A DNA stretch of 9,578 nucleotides from Methanosarcinales archaeon (GCA_003661105.1 QMVM01000063.1:1-9578); one strand, 5' to 3'; counted from the first letter of the stretch, positions 1 to 6,007 are shown. Translations and numbers: made by a program. The notes: a model not told the origin generated them from the letters alone.

Positions 1-438
1 TACACCCATCTAATCATATTTGTATTTGCCGGGTTGGCGTCATGTTTTCAACCGACCAGAACAAATTAAAAATTCTCCAAAAAAGACCACATCGTTATAT
101 GGGAAAAGCCAAAACAACGACCGAATTGGATGAATGAGTCCATGTACTTCCAAATGCCAGACATGTTGGCAATACGCGAGATTAAAATCAATAGAAAAGT
201 CATTACTACCACTCTCCTTAATGAGGGATTTCTGCACACTACCAAAAAGCGTTTGTCTACTATTACGGACATCTTCTGAAAGCTATTGTCAGTCATCGCG
301 TGGGGAACAGACCCGGACGTAGTGAACCGCGTGCCGTCAAACGACGGCGTAAACCTTATCCGTTACTCACTAAACCACGGGAAGAAGCTCGCAACGAATT
401 ACGTAGAGGTGGGGTGTCTGCTTAAGGTAGTGCCATTA
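1..438 (+). mobile_element. Right-hand part of a decayed IS4-family insertion sequence
   Basis: The stretch carries a broken IS4-type transposase (described separately) running off the left edge of the window. The 18 nt CTTAAGGTAGTGCCATTA at 421-438 overlap the transposase stop codon. They resemble, from memory, the complement of the IS4 terminal repeat, sharing CTTAA at the start and CATTA at the end, so 438 is proposed as the right end of the element. This boundary is an inference. The left end and any target-site duplication lie outside the window or are lost. Immediately to the right is the tail of a group II intron, so the IS probably sat inside that intron. Confidence 0.65.
70..425 (+). 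pseudogene. IS4-family transposase, C-terminal half, internally deleted and frameshifted
   Basis: Two blocks in different frames read as one IS4-type DDE transposase. In the frame of base 70, after a stop at 67-69, translation gives KKDHIVIWEKPKQRPNWM followed by MPDMLAIREIKINRKVITTT and LLNEGF, up to a stop at 277-279. This matches the region before the catalytic YREK segment. From about 273, in the next frame over, translation gives LLKAIVSHRVGNRPGR then SEPRAVKRRRKPYPLLTKPR, ending at the TAA at 423-425. That is the typical extreme C-terminus of the family. The roughly 100 residues that normally lie between these blocks, including the catalytic Glu region, are missing. The deletion junction is at about 250-275, which is also where the frame changes. 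The gene cannot make active transposase. The family assignment rests on remembered consensus segments. Confidence 0.8.
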
Positions 439-453
439 GGTTATGAGGTGCTT

Positions 454-526
454 GAGCGGTATGATGTGAAAGCCTCACGTACCGTTCTGAGATGAGGATG
501 GGCGGGCAACCGCCCCCTTCTTAATC
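454..526 (+). ncRNA. Group II intron 3' end: domain V and domain VI
   Basis: Bases 454-487 form a 34-nt domain V, exactly the family length. The lower stem is GAGCGGTA (454-461) with TACCGTTC (480-487), including one G-U pair. A GAAA tetraloop follows at 468-471, and ACG sits in the usual bulge position at 477-479. The AGC catalytic triad is in place at 455-457. Immediately downstream, GGGCGG-GCAA-CCGCCC (500-515) plus flanking GAGG/CCTTC pairing forms a hairpin that fits domain VI, with A523 or A524 as candidate branch points. The exact intron 3' end is unclear. Domains I-IV and the reverse transcriptase are not present in the window. Only about 15 nt separate the proposed IS end from domain V, so this is a fragment rather than a complete intron. 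Confidence 0.78.
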
Positions 527-666
527 GGCGGTTTTCCGATCCCATTCCAGAAGATAATAATAAGTCTCGTTTTTATGGTATCGGTTGCGATCAGCCGCAG
601 ATCGTTTGCTCCGCTATCAAGCGCTATCTGCCGCAGTTCTGGTATAAGTGTACTTAGTTCTTTCAT
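475..666 (-). CDS. Small ORF of unknown function, C-terminus read from intron remnant
   Basis: This is a 63-residue reading frame starting at the ATG at 666. It is preceded by GGTGATCC, a good archaeal ribosome-binding site, which is why this start is preferred over the ATG at 678. The N-terminal part (MKELSTLIPELRQIALDSGA and about 25 more residues) has ordinary coding character, with a predicted helix and then a hydrophobic strand RLIIIFW. The last roughly 18 residues are Lys/Pro/Ser-rich and are encoded by the complement of the group II intron tail. The ORF may therefore be a host gene truncated by the intron and continued into it. I do not recognise the family. It is divergent from the regulator at 712, and an AT-rich TAATAATAAT stretch at about 690-699 could serve as a promoter. 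Confidence 0.35.
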   Translation of the reverse strand: MKELSTLIPELRQIALDSGANDLRLIATDTIKTRLIIIFWNGIGKPPIKKGAVARPSSSQNGT

Positions 667-711
667 CCGGATCACCATTGTTATTCGGGATTATTATTAC
701 AGCTATGCAAC

Positions 712-1053
712 TTGTCCAAAGTTCTGAGCGGTTGTGATATAAAACATGCCTTCCAACTCTATGCCATGGAGCGCGTACTCTGGTGGCTGATCGCAGGCAC
801 GAAAGGTGGAGTTAACCGTGCCAGAATGATCAATGCGCTGCGCGACCGCCCCTATAATGCCAACCAGTTATCAGAGGTACTGGAACTGGACTATAAGACA
901 ATAAGACATCATCTGAAGGTTCTTTCCAAGAACAGCGTGGTTACATCCACAGGAAACGGCTATGGCGCGATGTATTTTCTATCCCCTGCGATGGAGGAGA
1001 ATTACGCGCTATTTGAAGAGATATGGGAGAAAATTGGGAATAAATTCAAGTGA
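712..1053 (+). CDS. ArsR-like winged helix-turn-helix transcriptional regulator
   Basis: This 113-aa protein is a single winged-HTH domain. Residues 34-46 (NRARMINALRDRP) form helix 1. NANQLSEVLELDYKTIRHHL (about 49-68) is the HTH with the recognition helix. The wing runs through GNGYGAMYFL (82-91), followed by a C-terminal helix that could dimerise. No Cys cluster typical of metal-sensing ArsR proteins is seen; the only Cys is residue 8. The start is taken as the TTG at 712. No ATG lies upstream in frame, the next Met is residue 19, and no clear ribosome-binding site precedes the TTG. An AT-rich element at about 688-699 suggests a short or absent leader. The stop is 12 nt before the next gene, so the two are almost certainly co-transcribed. 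In archaea such regulators commonly sit next to small membrane proteins. The target and signal are unknown. Confidence 0.85.
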   Translation: MSKVLSGCDIKHAFQLYAMERVLWWLIAGTKGGVNRARMINALRDRPYNANQLSEVLELDYKTIRHHLKVLSKNSVVTSTGNGYGAMYFLSPAMEENYALFEEIWEKIGNKFK

Positions 1054-1065
1054 GGAGATTATAAC

Positions 1066-1374
1066 ATGCAACTATCTATGTACGATCCGGTTTTTATAAT
1101 GAATGTCAAGACGGTGATGACCACGGCAAACGTGGTGCTGCTGGTTTTATTGTTGGCTATTTATGTCCGAAGTTACGCACAGATCAAATCGAAGTTCACG
1201 CTGGGCTTGATGATATTTGCGTCCCTCCTGTTCTTGCAGGCGGTCATGTCGACTCCAGGCATGCATGCTGCTGCGTGCGGGCGTCGGATGTGCGTACTCG
1301 GACCGCTTGACGTGATACCGGACATACTCGAATTTATGGCGCTTTTGGTGCTGCTGTACCTCAGTTCGGAATGA
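1066..1374 (+). CDS. Small three-helix membrane protein, partner of the winged-HTH regulator
   Basis: This 102-aa protein has three predicted membrane helices: residues 17-37 (VMTTANVVLLVLLLAIYVRS), 44-62, and about 85-99. The loop between helices 2 and 3 holds two cysteines five apart (C71 and C76, in CGRRMC), which could form a disulfide or bind metal if extracytoplasmic. The protein ends LLYLSSE. A strong GAGGAGATT ribosome-binding site sits directly after the regulator's stop codon. It resembles the small membrane proteins (DUF7521-like) that accompany ArsR-type regulators in archaea, but that assignment is from memory of the pattern and not from a search. One reading is a membrane sensor or an anti-regulator that controls its HTH neighbour. 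The 3' end of this gene and its downstream flank are duplicated near 6008. Confidence 0.8.
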   Translation: MQLSMYDPVFIMNVKTVMTTANVVLLVLLLAIYVRSYAQIKSKFTLGLMIFASLLFLQAVMSTPGMHAAACGRRMCVLGPLDVIPDILEFMALLVLLYLSSE

Positions 1375-1413
1375 ATTTGAGTATGATTTGAGTATAATTC
1401 TGGAAAAATTATA
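1356..1413 (+). repeat. Duplicated gene tail plus downstream palindrome, copy 1
   Basis: The last codons of the 102-aa membrane-protein gene and the sequence after its stop match 6008-6077. Bases 1356-1388 align with 6008-6040 at 28 of 33 positions. After a 10-nt insertion in the other copy, the match continues through the palindrome at 1393-1413. This palindrome has the form TATAATT-N7-AATTATA, with CTGGAAA as the loop. The other copy has the same arms and the loop CTGGAAT. Farther downstream, CCGGGATGGG and GGCTAAAC also recur near 6106-6120 with different spacing. Confidence 0.65.
1393..1413. promoter_or_regulatory. Inverted repeat TATAATT-N7-AATTATA, possible operator/promoter element
   Basis: The seven-base arms are perfect and flank a 7-nt spacer. 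The same structure with one spacer difference occurs at 6055-6077. It lies 18 nt past the stop of the 102-aa gene and includes an AATTATAT TATA-like box reading rightward. That box could direct a short transcript across 1430-1540. Whether it works as an operator, a promoter or a processing signal cannot be told from sequence. Confidence 0.4.
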
Positions 1414-1445
1414 TGCAGAAAACATATACTTAACCGATGTCCGGG

Positions 1446-1532
1446 ATGGGTGGTGATAGCAAGGCTGAGAGGCTAAACACACACCTCTTGCCATCTTTGA
1501 GTACACCTGTGAAACGGGGCATGAAAAAATAA
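1446..1532 (+). other. Possible 28-codon ORF or structured RNA segment
   Basis: An ATG at 1446 opens 28 codons beginning MGGDSKAERL and ending VKRGMKK. It is downstream of the TATA-like half of the palindrome but has no convincing ribosome-binding site. The same stretch can fold: GCAAG and AGG (1460-1472) can pair with CCTCTTGC (1483-1490), leaving a bulge. Either a tiny peptide or a small RNA is possible, and neither is well supported. The intergenic region is otherwise empty. Confidence 0.15.
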
Positions 1533-1533
1533 A
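1524..1533 (-). terminator. U-tract terminator for the minus-strand membrane-protein/HTH pair
   Basis: Read on the minus strand, the sequence 17-26 nt past the HTH stop codon is TTTATTTTTT. Archaeal RNA polymerase terminates at such U-tracts without needing a hairpin. No strong stem precedes it. Confidence 0.35.
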
Positions 1534-1549
1534 TCCCGATGGAAAATGA

Positions 1550-1834
1550 TTATAATTCAAACTCCTCAATAAAACCTAATATCAGTTTGTACTTTTCCAG
1601 ATATCTAAATCCCTTATCCGTCAATGTCAAGAACTTCTTTCCCTTTTCGTCAGTAATCTCTTTGACAAAGCCCTTTTCCAACAATTCGCTCAGGTACTCT
1701 GAAAAACTTTGTGAGGATAAATTCGAATATCTCAACAGAGGTGTAGGTTTTATAGAATTGTGATGCTGTCTGATAATCTTTAAGATATCGTATACCACCT
1801 CCAGGCGATCTCTTCTACGCCTTATTTTGTCCAT
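1550..1834 (-). CDS. HTH_45-type winged-helix DNA-binding protein
   Basis: This 94-aa protein starts MDKIRRRRDRLEVVYDILKI, the common start of archaeal HTH_45 (PF14947-like) regulators. The HTH core is PLLRYSNLSSQSFSEYLSEL (about 32-51), followed by LLEKGFVKEI, a two-strand wing (DEKGKKFLTLTDKG), and a C-terminal helix (FRYLEKYKLILGFIEEF) that may mediate dimers. The domain fills the protein and no sensor domain is seen. The start codon is preceded by GGTGACC at 5 nt spacing, which fixes the start. The ORF overlaps the end of the upstream membrane-protein gene by 13 nt, so translation is probably coupled. It could repress its own operon and the divergent ABC operon, although no operator was identified between them. 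Confidence 0.85.
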   Translation of the reverse strand: MDKIRRRRDRLEVVYDILKIIRQHHNSIKPTPLLRYSNLSSQSFSEYLSELLEKGFVKEITDEKGKKFLTLTDKGFRYLEKYKLILGFIEEFEL

Positions 1835-2538
1835 TTGGTCACCTTATGGTATATCACCCTAATCACTACAATCGACACAATCTGAAATGCAATTTGTATT
1901 TCGATTGGGAGGAATCTTTTTGGACCTAAGATAAATAGATTAACTATCCAGAACAGAAAAAATAATATATACAAAATAAAAAGCTGGGAGGTTTTTCTTG
2001 ATTTGTTATATCTATAGGCAGCCATTATTATTGTAAAACTTAGCAATACGGCTTGTGACAATATTAGAAGAGAATGTGGCATCGAAATAAATGCAATGCA
2101 AGATATTAGAATGGCAATGGCGTTAAATAGTAATAATGGGTGTTTAATTTGCAGTTTCTTCCAGATTGTGCTATAGGTCAACGAAAGAATAGCCATCGTG
2201 CTGAAATATCCGACAAAAGCCATGGAGAAAATTTTGAAGATGTGGCTCGATAAATAAATATCAAATGTTATTTTCATTAGAATAAATAAAAGAGATAGAA
2301 ATCTAAAAAAATAAGCCAATCCGAAGAATAAGAACGTAATCCTGAAATATTTGATCCCTTTGTGTGCTGTCAGGTCATAAATTTCTCTGGTTTTAAAAAA
2401 TATCATGAAACAGAGGGATACAACTATTATCGTATAGCCAAGTTCCACAACCAGTCTTGGATCGATTAGATGGTGCGCAAGCATATAGTCCATGTTTTTC
2501 CTGAGCACTAATAAGAAAAGTGGACTTGAAGTGTACAT
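1822..2538 (-). CDS. Seven-transmembrane protein, possible sensor, coupled to an HTH regulator
   Basis: This 238-aa protein is almost entirely membrane-embedded. The likely helices are about residues 31-49, 65-89, 99-120, 134-152, 157-175, 184-204 and 213-230, giving seven. It resembles the unnamed archaeal seven-helix proteins that pair with HTH_45 regulators; I cannot name a family with certainty. No catalytic motif or cofactor ligand set is evident. There is a conserved-looking aromatic segment, FRITFLFFGLAYFFRFL, at 65-81. The start is uncertain. The ATG at 2538 follows GGTGA with only about 1 nt spacing and lies near the expected transcription start from the TATA box at 2555-2562. The ATG at 2493 (residue 16, MDYML) has CAGGAAAAAC before it. 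AT-rich codon use (Ile/Phe/Leu) contrasts with the GC-richer radical SAM gene, as expected for a membrane protein. Confidence 0.83.
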   Translation of the reverse strand: MYTSSPLFLLVLRKNMDYMLAHHLIDPRLVVELGYTIIVVSLCFMIFFKTREIYDLTAHKGIKYFRITFLFFGLAYFFRFLSLLFILMKITFDIYLSSHIFKIFSMAFVGYFSTMAILSLTYSTIWKKLQIKHPLLLFNAIAILISCIAFISMPHSLLILSQAVLLSFTIIMAAYRYNKSRKTSQLFILYILFFLFWIVNLFILGPKRFLPIEIQIAFQIVSIVVIRVIYHKVTKWTK

Positions 2539-2554
2539 TTCACCTTCTTCTTCC

Positions 2555-2587
2555 TTATATATGGCCCCATGTCACTTGGATATATTA
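2555..2587. promoter_or_regulatory. Divergent TATA boxes between the seven-helix protein and the ABC operon
   Basis: TTATATAT at 2555-2562 is a TATA box that can be read in both directions. Leftward it would start transcription near 2534, at or just inside the first candidate start codon of the seven-helix gene. Rightward it would start near 2584, giving the ABC operon a leader of about 26 nt that contains its GAGGCGATC ribosome-binding site (2598-2606). A second box, ATATATTA at 2580-2587, would put the start so close to the TTG at 2610 that the ribosome-binding site would be lost, so the first box is preferred. The only 71 nt between the two genes must hold all control for both. Confidence 0.42.
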
Positions 2588-2609
2588 TTGAATAGAAGAG
2601 GCGATCAAA

Positions 2610-3305
2610 TTGAAACAAAACGATACATTGCTACGTTTGGAGAATGTCTGGAAGATCTACCGGATGGGCGAAATAGAGTTTGCCGCACTGAAAGGAGTTG
2701 ATCTGGAGATAGATAAAGGAGAATTCGTGGCAATTCTCGGACCAAGCGGAAGCGGCAAAAGCACCATGATGAATCTGATCGGGTGTCTGGATATGCCAAG
2801 CAGAGGCGTGATTCGCCTGGATGCCCGGGATATCTCCAAACTCTGTGAATCAGATCTGGCACAGATCAGAGGGAAAAAGATTGGATTCATCTTCCAGCAG
2901 TTTAACCTCATTCCAACATTGAGCGTTCTTGATAACGTGATGTTGCCTCTGGAGTTTCAGGAAGTGGACAACAGTGTGGCAAGGCAGAAGGCTCTTAAAT
3001 TGCTGGATCTGGTGGGGCTGAAAGATCGGGTCTACCATAATCCTTCGCAGTTATCAGGAGGGCAGAGACAACGGGTGGCTATCGCAAGGTCGTTAGCAGT
3101 TGATCCGGATATAATCCTGGCTGACGAACCAACAGGAAATCTTGATAGCAAAACAGGGGCGTACATATTGGATTTTCTGAATGGGCTGCACACGAACGAG
3201 GGAAAAACAATCGTTGTCGTAACACATGACCTCAATATTGTTAAATATGTCGAGAAAGTGGTCTATATCAAAGATGGTGAGATTGAAAAAGTGGAATGTA
3301 CATGA
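2610..3305 (+). CDS. MacB/LolD-type ABC transporter ATPase
   Basis: This 231-aa protein is the ATP-hydrolysing subunit of an ABC system. All motifs are intact: Walker A GPSGSGKST (44-52), Q-loop at Q96-Q97 (IFQQFNLIP), signature LSGGQRQR (148-155), Walker B IILADE (168-173), D-loop GNLD (176-179), and the switch His in VVVTHD (H206). The length and the FQQFNLIP/LSVLDNVMLP pattern are typical of the MacB-LolD-FtsE class, whose members power extracytoplasmic movements through FtsX-type permeases rather than classical import. The start is the TTG at 2610, supported by GAGGCGATC just upstream. Its TGA overlaps the next gene's ATG as ATGA, so the genes are translationally coupled. It should pair with the permease at 4755. 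Confidence 0.97.
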   Translation: MKQNDTLLRLENVWKIYRMGEIEFAALKGVDLEIDKGEFVAILGPSGSGKSTMMNLIGCLDMPSRGVIRLDARDISKLCESDLAQIRGKKIGFIFQQFNLIPTLSVLDNVMLPLEFQEVDNSVARQKALKLLDLVGLKDRVYHNPSQLSGGQRQRVAIARSLAVDPDIILADEPTGNLDSKTGAYILDFLNGLHTNEGKTIVVVTHDLNIVKYVEKVVYIKDGEIEKVECT

Positions 3306-4717
3306 AGGGGCTGAGACTGATGAGGCTGATGAAACAAATTTTGTTAGCAGTGTCGTTGTTGCTCGTAATAATTAGCAGTGCTGCAGCAGAGGACGTAGCA
3401 ATTGTTGCAGACCTGATAAGCCAGAACCCGGATCCTGCAAGATCCAGCGAACTTGTTGAGATCAGGTTTAACGTACAGAATCTTGGATATGACGATGTAG
3501 AAAACGTAATTATTGAATTGGAGCCAGAGTATCCATTTACCCGGGTTCCGGGAGAGTCGCTAAACAAAACGATCCCGTATATTAGATCACGCCAAACAGA
3601 CGAGGACGCGGTTACCATTAAATTCAAACTGCTCGTTGACAATGATGCACCCGACGATATTTATGAGATTGACCTACGGATATGGGATGGTACCGGGACA
3701 TCGACCACGAAAACCATCGACATCGAAGTCAGGGGAAAGGAGTATGCCCAGGTAATAACGATCAGTAAAGCAAATATCGATCTTGCCAGAGAGGAATCCC
3801 TTGAATTTGTTATCACGAACACCGGAAACTCTCCTCTGGAGAATATGGTCTTTTCATGGAGCGATCCCGCTGGCGTCGTTCTTCCAGTGTATTCTGATAA
3901 TACCAAGTACATCAAACATATTGACGTGGGCGAATCTGTGGAGGTTAGTTATACCGTTATAGCCGATATAAATGCTAATCCGGGTCTGTACCAGATGGAC
4001 TTGAATTTACGGTTCGAAGACTACGAATCCACGACCGGCGAGATAGATACGACAGCTGGCATTTTCGTTGGCGGAGAGACTGACTTTGATGTGGCGTTCT
4101 CCGGAAGTTCGGGGGGCGAAACTTCATTTTCCATTGCAAACATCGGAAGTGTTTCTGCTAACTCGGTAACGGTGAGTATTTCGGATCAGAAAGGATGGAG
4201 CGTGAGTGGAATTGACTCTGTTATCATAGGTAATCTTAACAAGGGCGATTATACCATCGCGAGTTTTAACCTGCAAAGCAAGGCAGGGGGAGATTTGCAA
4301 AAGCTTCCTGGAGAAGATAGCCAGAGAAACAAGAAATTAAACCAAACCCGTCCGTTTTTGTCTGCGAACCAGCCATCCGTATTAAACATTGAAATTTCCT
4401 ACACGGACGCACGAGGTGAACGGCGTACAACAGCCAAAGAAGTGGATATTGATCCTTCGGTGATGGGTTCAACATCGGGCGGATCGGGATATGGTGGCAA
4501 AGGTAGCGGTGAAGGCAACGGAAAAGTGCCTGGTGCATCCACACAAAAATCATCGGCGACTGTAGTGTGGGTTGGCATGGGAATTGTTGCGATCATCGTC
4601 CTTGTTTTTGTACACAAAAGGTACACGAAAGAGCGACTCAATGACCAGGATTACACATATAAAAAGATGATAGGAGACTTCTTTGGAAAATCTAAGAGAA
4701 AGCAGTTGGAAAAATAG
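3302..4717 (+). CDS. Secreted, membrane-anchored COG1361 S-layer/CARDB-like protein of the ABC operon
   Basis: This protein of about 471 aa has a Sec signal peptide ending SSAAA-ED (residues about 10-29 from the ATG at 3302). It then has about 350 residues of beta-sandwich repeats with CARDB/COG1361 character (EIRFNVQNLGYDDVENVIIE, EFVITNTGNSPLENMVFSW, FSIANIGSVSANSVTVSI). A Gly/Ser-rich linker follows (about 389-411). One membrane helix comes next (TVVWVGMGIVAIIVLVFVH, about 420-438), and then a basic cytoplasmic tail. The start at 3302 is chosen because it forms an ATGA overlap with the ATPase stop. ATGs at 3320 and 3329, the latter preceded by GAGGCTG, are alternatives. A polar segment of about 29 residues (about 330-358) interrupts the last sandwich. 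Placed between ATPase and permease, it probably acts on the outer face as a MacA-like partner or receptor. Confidence 0.92.
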   Translation: MKGLRLMRLMKQILLAVSLLLVIISSAAAEDVAIVADLISQNPDPARSSELVEIRFNVQNLGYDDVENVIIELEPEYPFTRVPGESLNKTIPYIRSRQTDEDAVTIKFKLLVDNDAPDDIYEIDLRIWDGTGTSTTKTIDIEVRGKEYAQVITISKANIDLAREESLEFVITNTGNSPLENMVFSWSDPAGVVLPVYSDNTKYIKHIDVGESVEVSYTVIADINANPGLYQMDLNLRFEDYESTTGEIDTTAGIFVGGETDFDVAFSGSSGGETSFSIANIGSVSANSVTVSISDQKGWSVSGIDSVIIGNLNKGDYTIASFNLQSKAGGDLQKLPGEDSQRNKKLNQTRPFLSANQPSVLNIEISYTDARGERRTTAKEVDIDPSVMGSTSGGSGYGGKGSGEGNGKVPGASTQKSSATVVWVGMGIVAIIVLVFVHKRYTKERLNDQDYTYKKMIGDFFGKSKRKQLEK

Positions 4718-4754
4718 GATCTATGCAACTTTGAGCAATGGAGATGTGAATTAA

Positions 4755-5990
4755 ATGAAACTTGCCAGAGCATTTAAACATGCATTGAACCTGGTCATGC
4801 ACAGCAAGCTGAGAAGCTGGCTAACAATAATAGGCATTGTTATCGGCGTAGCTTCAGTGGTTTCCATTATGTCCATCGGCGCAGGATTAGAACAAGATAT
4901 TACATCCCAGTTAGGCGGGCTGGGTGCAGATCTGTTGACGATCACCCCCGGACTTTCAAAAGCTTCGGGATTTAGCCACAAAATGCCATCGGACGGCGGT
5001 TCTGCTACTGAGGGCGAAGTGGTACTGGACAGAACTGATGTCCAGGTGTTGAAAGGTATCCCAGAAATTTTATTAATCGATACAGAAATTAGAGGAAGTG
5101 CTGAAGTATACTATCTTGGAAAACGAGGGTCTGTAACGCTTACTGGCGTAGACCAGAAAGTCTGGGCTCAAATAACCACTTCAGAGATGCGAGACGGGAG
5201 GATTCTTGGCCCGGCTGATCAAAACGTGATTGTTATCGGAGGCAGATTGGCGGATGATTATTTTGAGAGACCTCTTGGGATCAACAAGATGATCACTATC
5301 GAAGGCAGTTCCTTCAGGGTTGTCGGAATACTCGATGACCAGTCAACAAATATTTATATGCCCATTCAAATGGCATATCATGTCCTGGATGATAAAGAAA
5401 ACGATGTATATGATTCAATTACTGTTAAAATCAAGAACGAGGATAAACTTGACTATGTCATTGAAACAATCGAGCACAAGTTAATGATGACAAGGCACGT
5501 CACAGACAGGGATAAGGATTTTACGATATCGTCCTCCAGACAGATGGGGGAAATGAAATCTGAAATGGTCAGTTCATTGACAACGTTCTTAACAGCCATA
5601 GCGGCAGTTGCACTTCTTGTCGGAGCGGTAGGCATCGCCAATACAATGTTTACCTCAGTTCTTGAGAAGACAAAAGAGATTGGTATTATGAAAGCGCTTG
5701 GTGCGAGAAACAAGGACATTCTTGCAATCTTTTTGTTAAACGCCTTTTTAATAGGGCTTATCGGTGGCATCATTGGCATCATTCTGGGTTACTTACTATC
5801 CAGCATCCTGCCTACACTCATGGGCGGCGGAGGCTTTATAGGTCGCCTTGCTTCAGCCGGATCAGTGGTTACACTCGAGAGTGTCTTGCTTTCGCTCTCT
5901 GTTGCGGTTGGCATTGGCACGCTTTCAGGAGCAATTCCCGCCTACCAGGCTTCAAAACTAAAACCGGTTGATGCTTTGCGGTATGAGTGA
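4755..5990 (+). CDS. MacB/FtsX-family ABC transporter permease
   Basis: This 411-aa protein has the standard four-helix MacB layout. TM1 is at about 20-43 (LRSWLTIIGIVIGVASVVSI). A large extracytoplasmic MacB_PCD domain follows to about 272. The FtsX core has TM2 at about 275-298, TM3 at about 322-351 and TM4 at about 372-397. The loop EKTKEIGIMKALGARNKDI between TM2 and TM3 is the coupling helix region that contacts the ATPase. The C-terminus PVDALRYE is the family hallmark. GGAGATGTGA before the ATG at 4755 supports the start, 37 nt after the S-layer-like gene. No MacA periplasmic adaptor or outer-membrane channel is encoded here, as expected for an archaeon. The substrate is unknown; lipoprotein-like, peptide or cell-envelope roles are possible. 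Confidence 0.97.
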   Translation: MKLARAFKHALNLVMHSKLRSWLTIIGIVIGVASVVSIMSIGAGLEQDITSQLGGLGADLLTITPGLSKASGFSHKMPSDGGSATEGEVVLDRTDVQVLKGIPEILLIDTEIRGSAEVYYLGKRGSVTLTGVDQKVWAQITTSEMRDGRILGPADQNVIVIGGRLADDYFERPLGINKMITIEGSSFRVVGILDDQSTNIYMPIQMAYHVLDDKENDVYDSITVKIKNEDKLDYVIETIEHKLMMTRHVTDRDKDFTISSSRQMGEMKSEMVSSLTTFLTAIAAVALLVGAVGIANTMFTSVLEKTKEIGIMKALGARNKDILAIFLLNAFLIGLIGGIIGIILGYLLSSILPTLMGGGGFIGRLASAGSVVTLESVLLSLSVAVGIGTLSGAIPAYQASKLKPVDALRYE

Positions 5991-6007
5991 TATGAGCAGG
6001 CGCTTGC

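Noticed and set aside
40..322. Short open frames on both strands in the first 320 bases as real genes
   Set aside because: The plus-strand reading in two frames matches an IS4 transposase. The short frames are by-products of its decay.
454..520. Domain V/VI hairpins as a rho-independent-style terminator of the transposase
   Set aside because: No U-tract follows, and the exact 34-nt length, AGC triad, GAAA loop and bulge fit group II domain V far better.
523..541. ATCGG-N7-CCGAT hairpin as a separate regulatory element
   Set aside because: The stem is only five base pairs, it has no context beyond the intron tail, and it is expected by chance.
1446..1532. C/D-box sRNA
   Set aside because: GTGATAG and CTGA resemble boxes C and D, but the consensus is imperfect and no paired D'/C' boxes or flanking terminal stem are visible.
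1147..1569. 140-codon minus-strand open frame opposite the 102-aa membrane gene
   Set aside because: It is antisense to a well-supported gene with a ribosome-binding site and three membrane helices. Its own translation is low-complexity His/Ser/Arg-rich and has no recognisable domain.
712..2538. The two HTH/membrane-protein pairs as toxin-antitoxin systems
   Set aside because: The membrane partners have three and seven helices, larger than typical small membrane toxins, and the HTH proteins look like ordinary winged-helix regulators.
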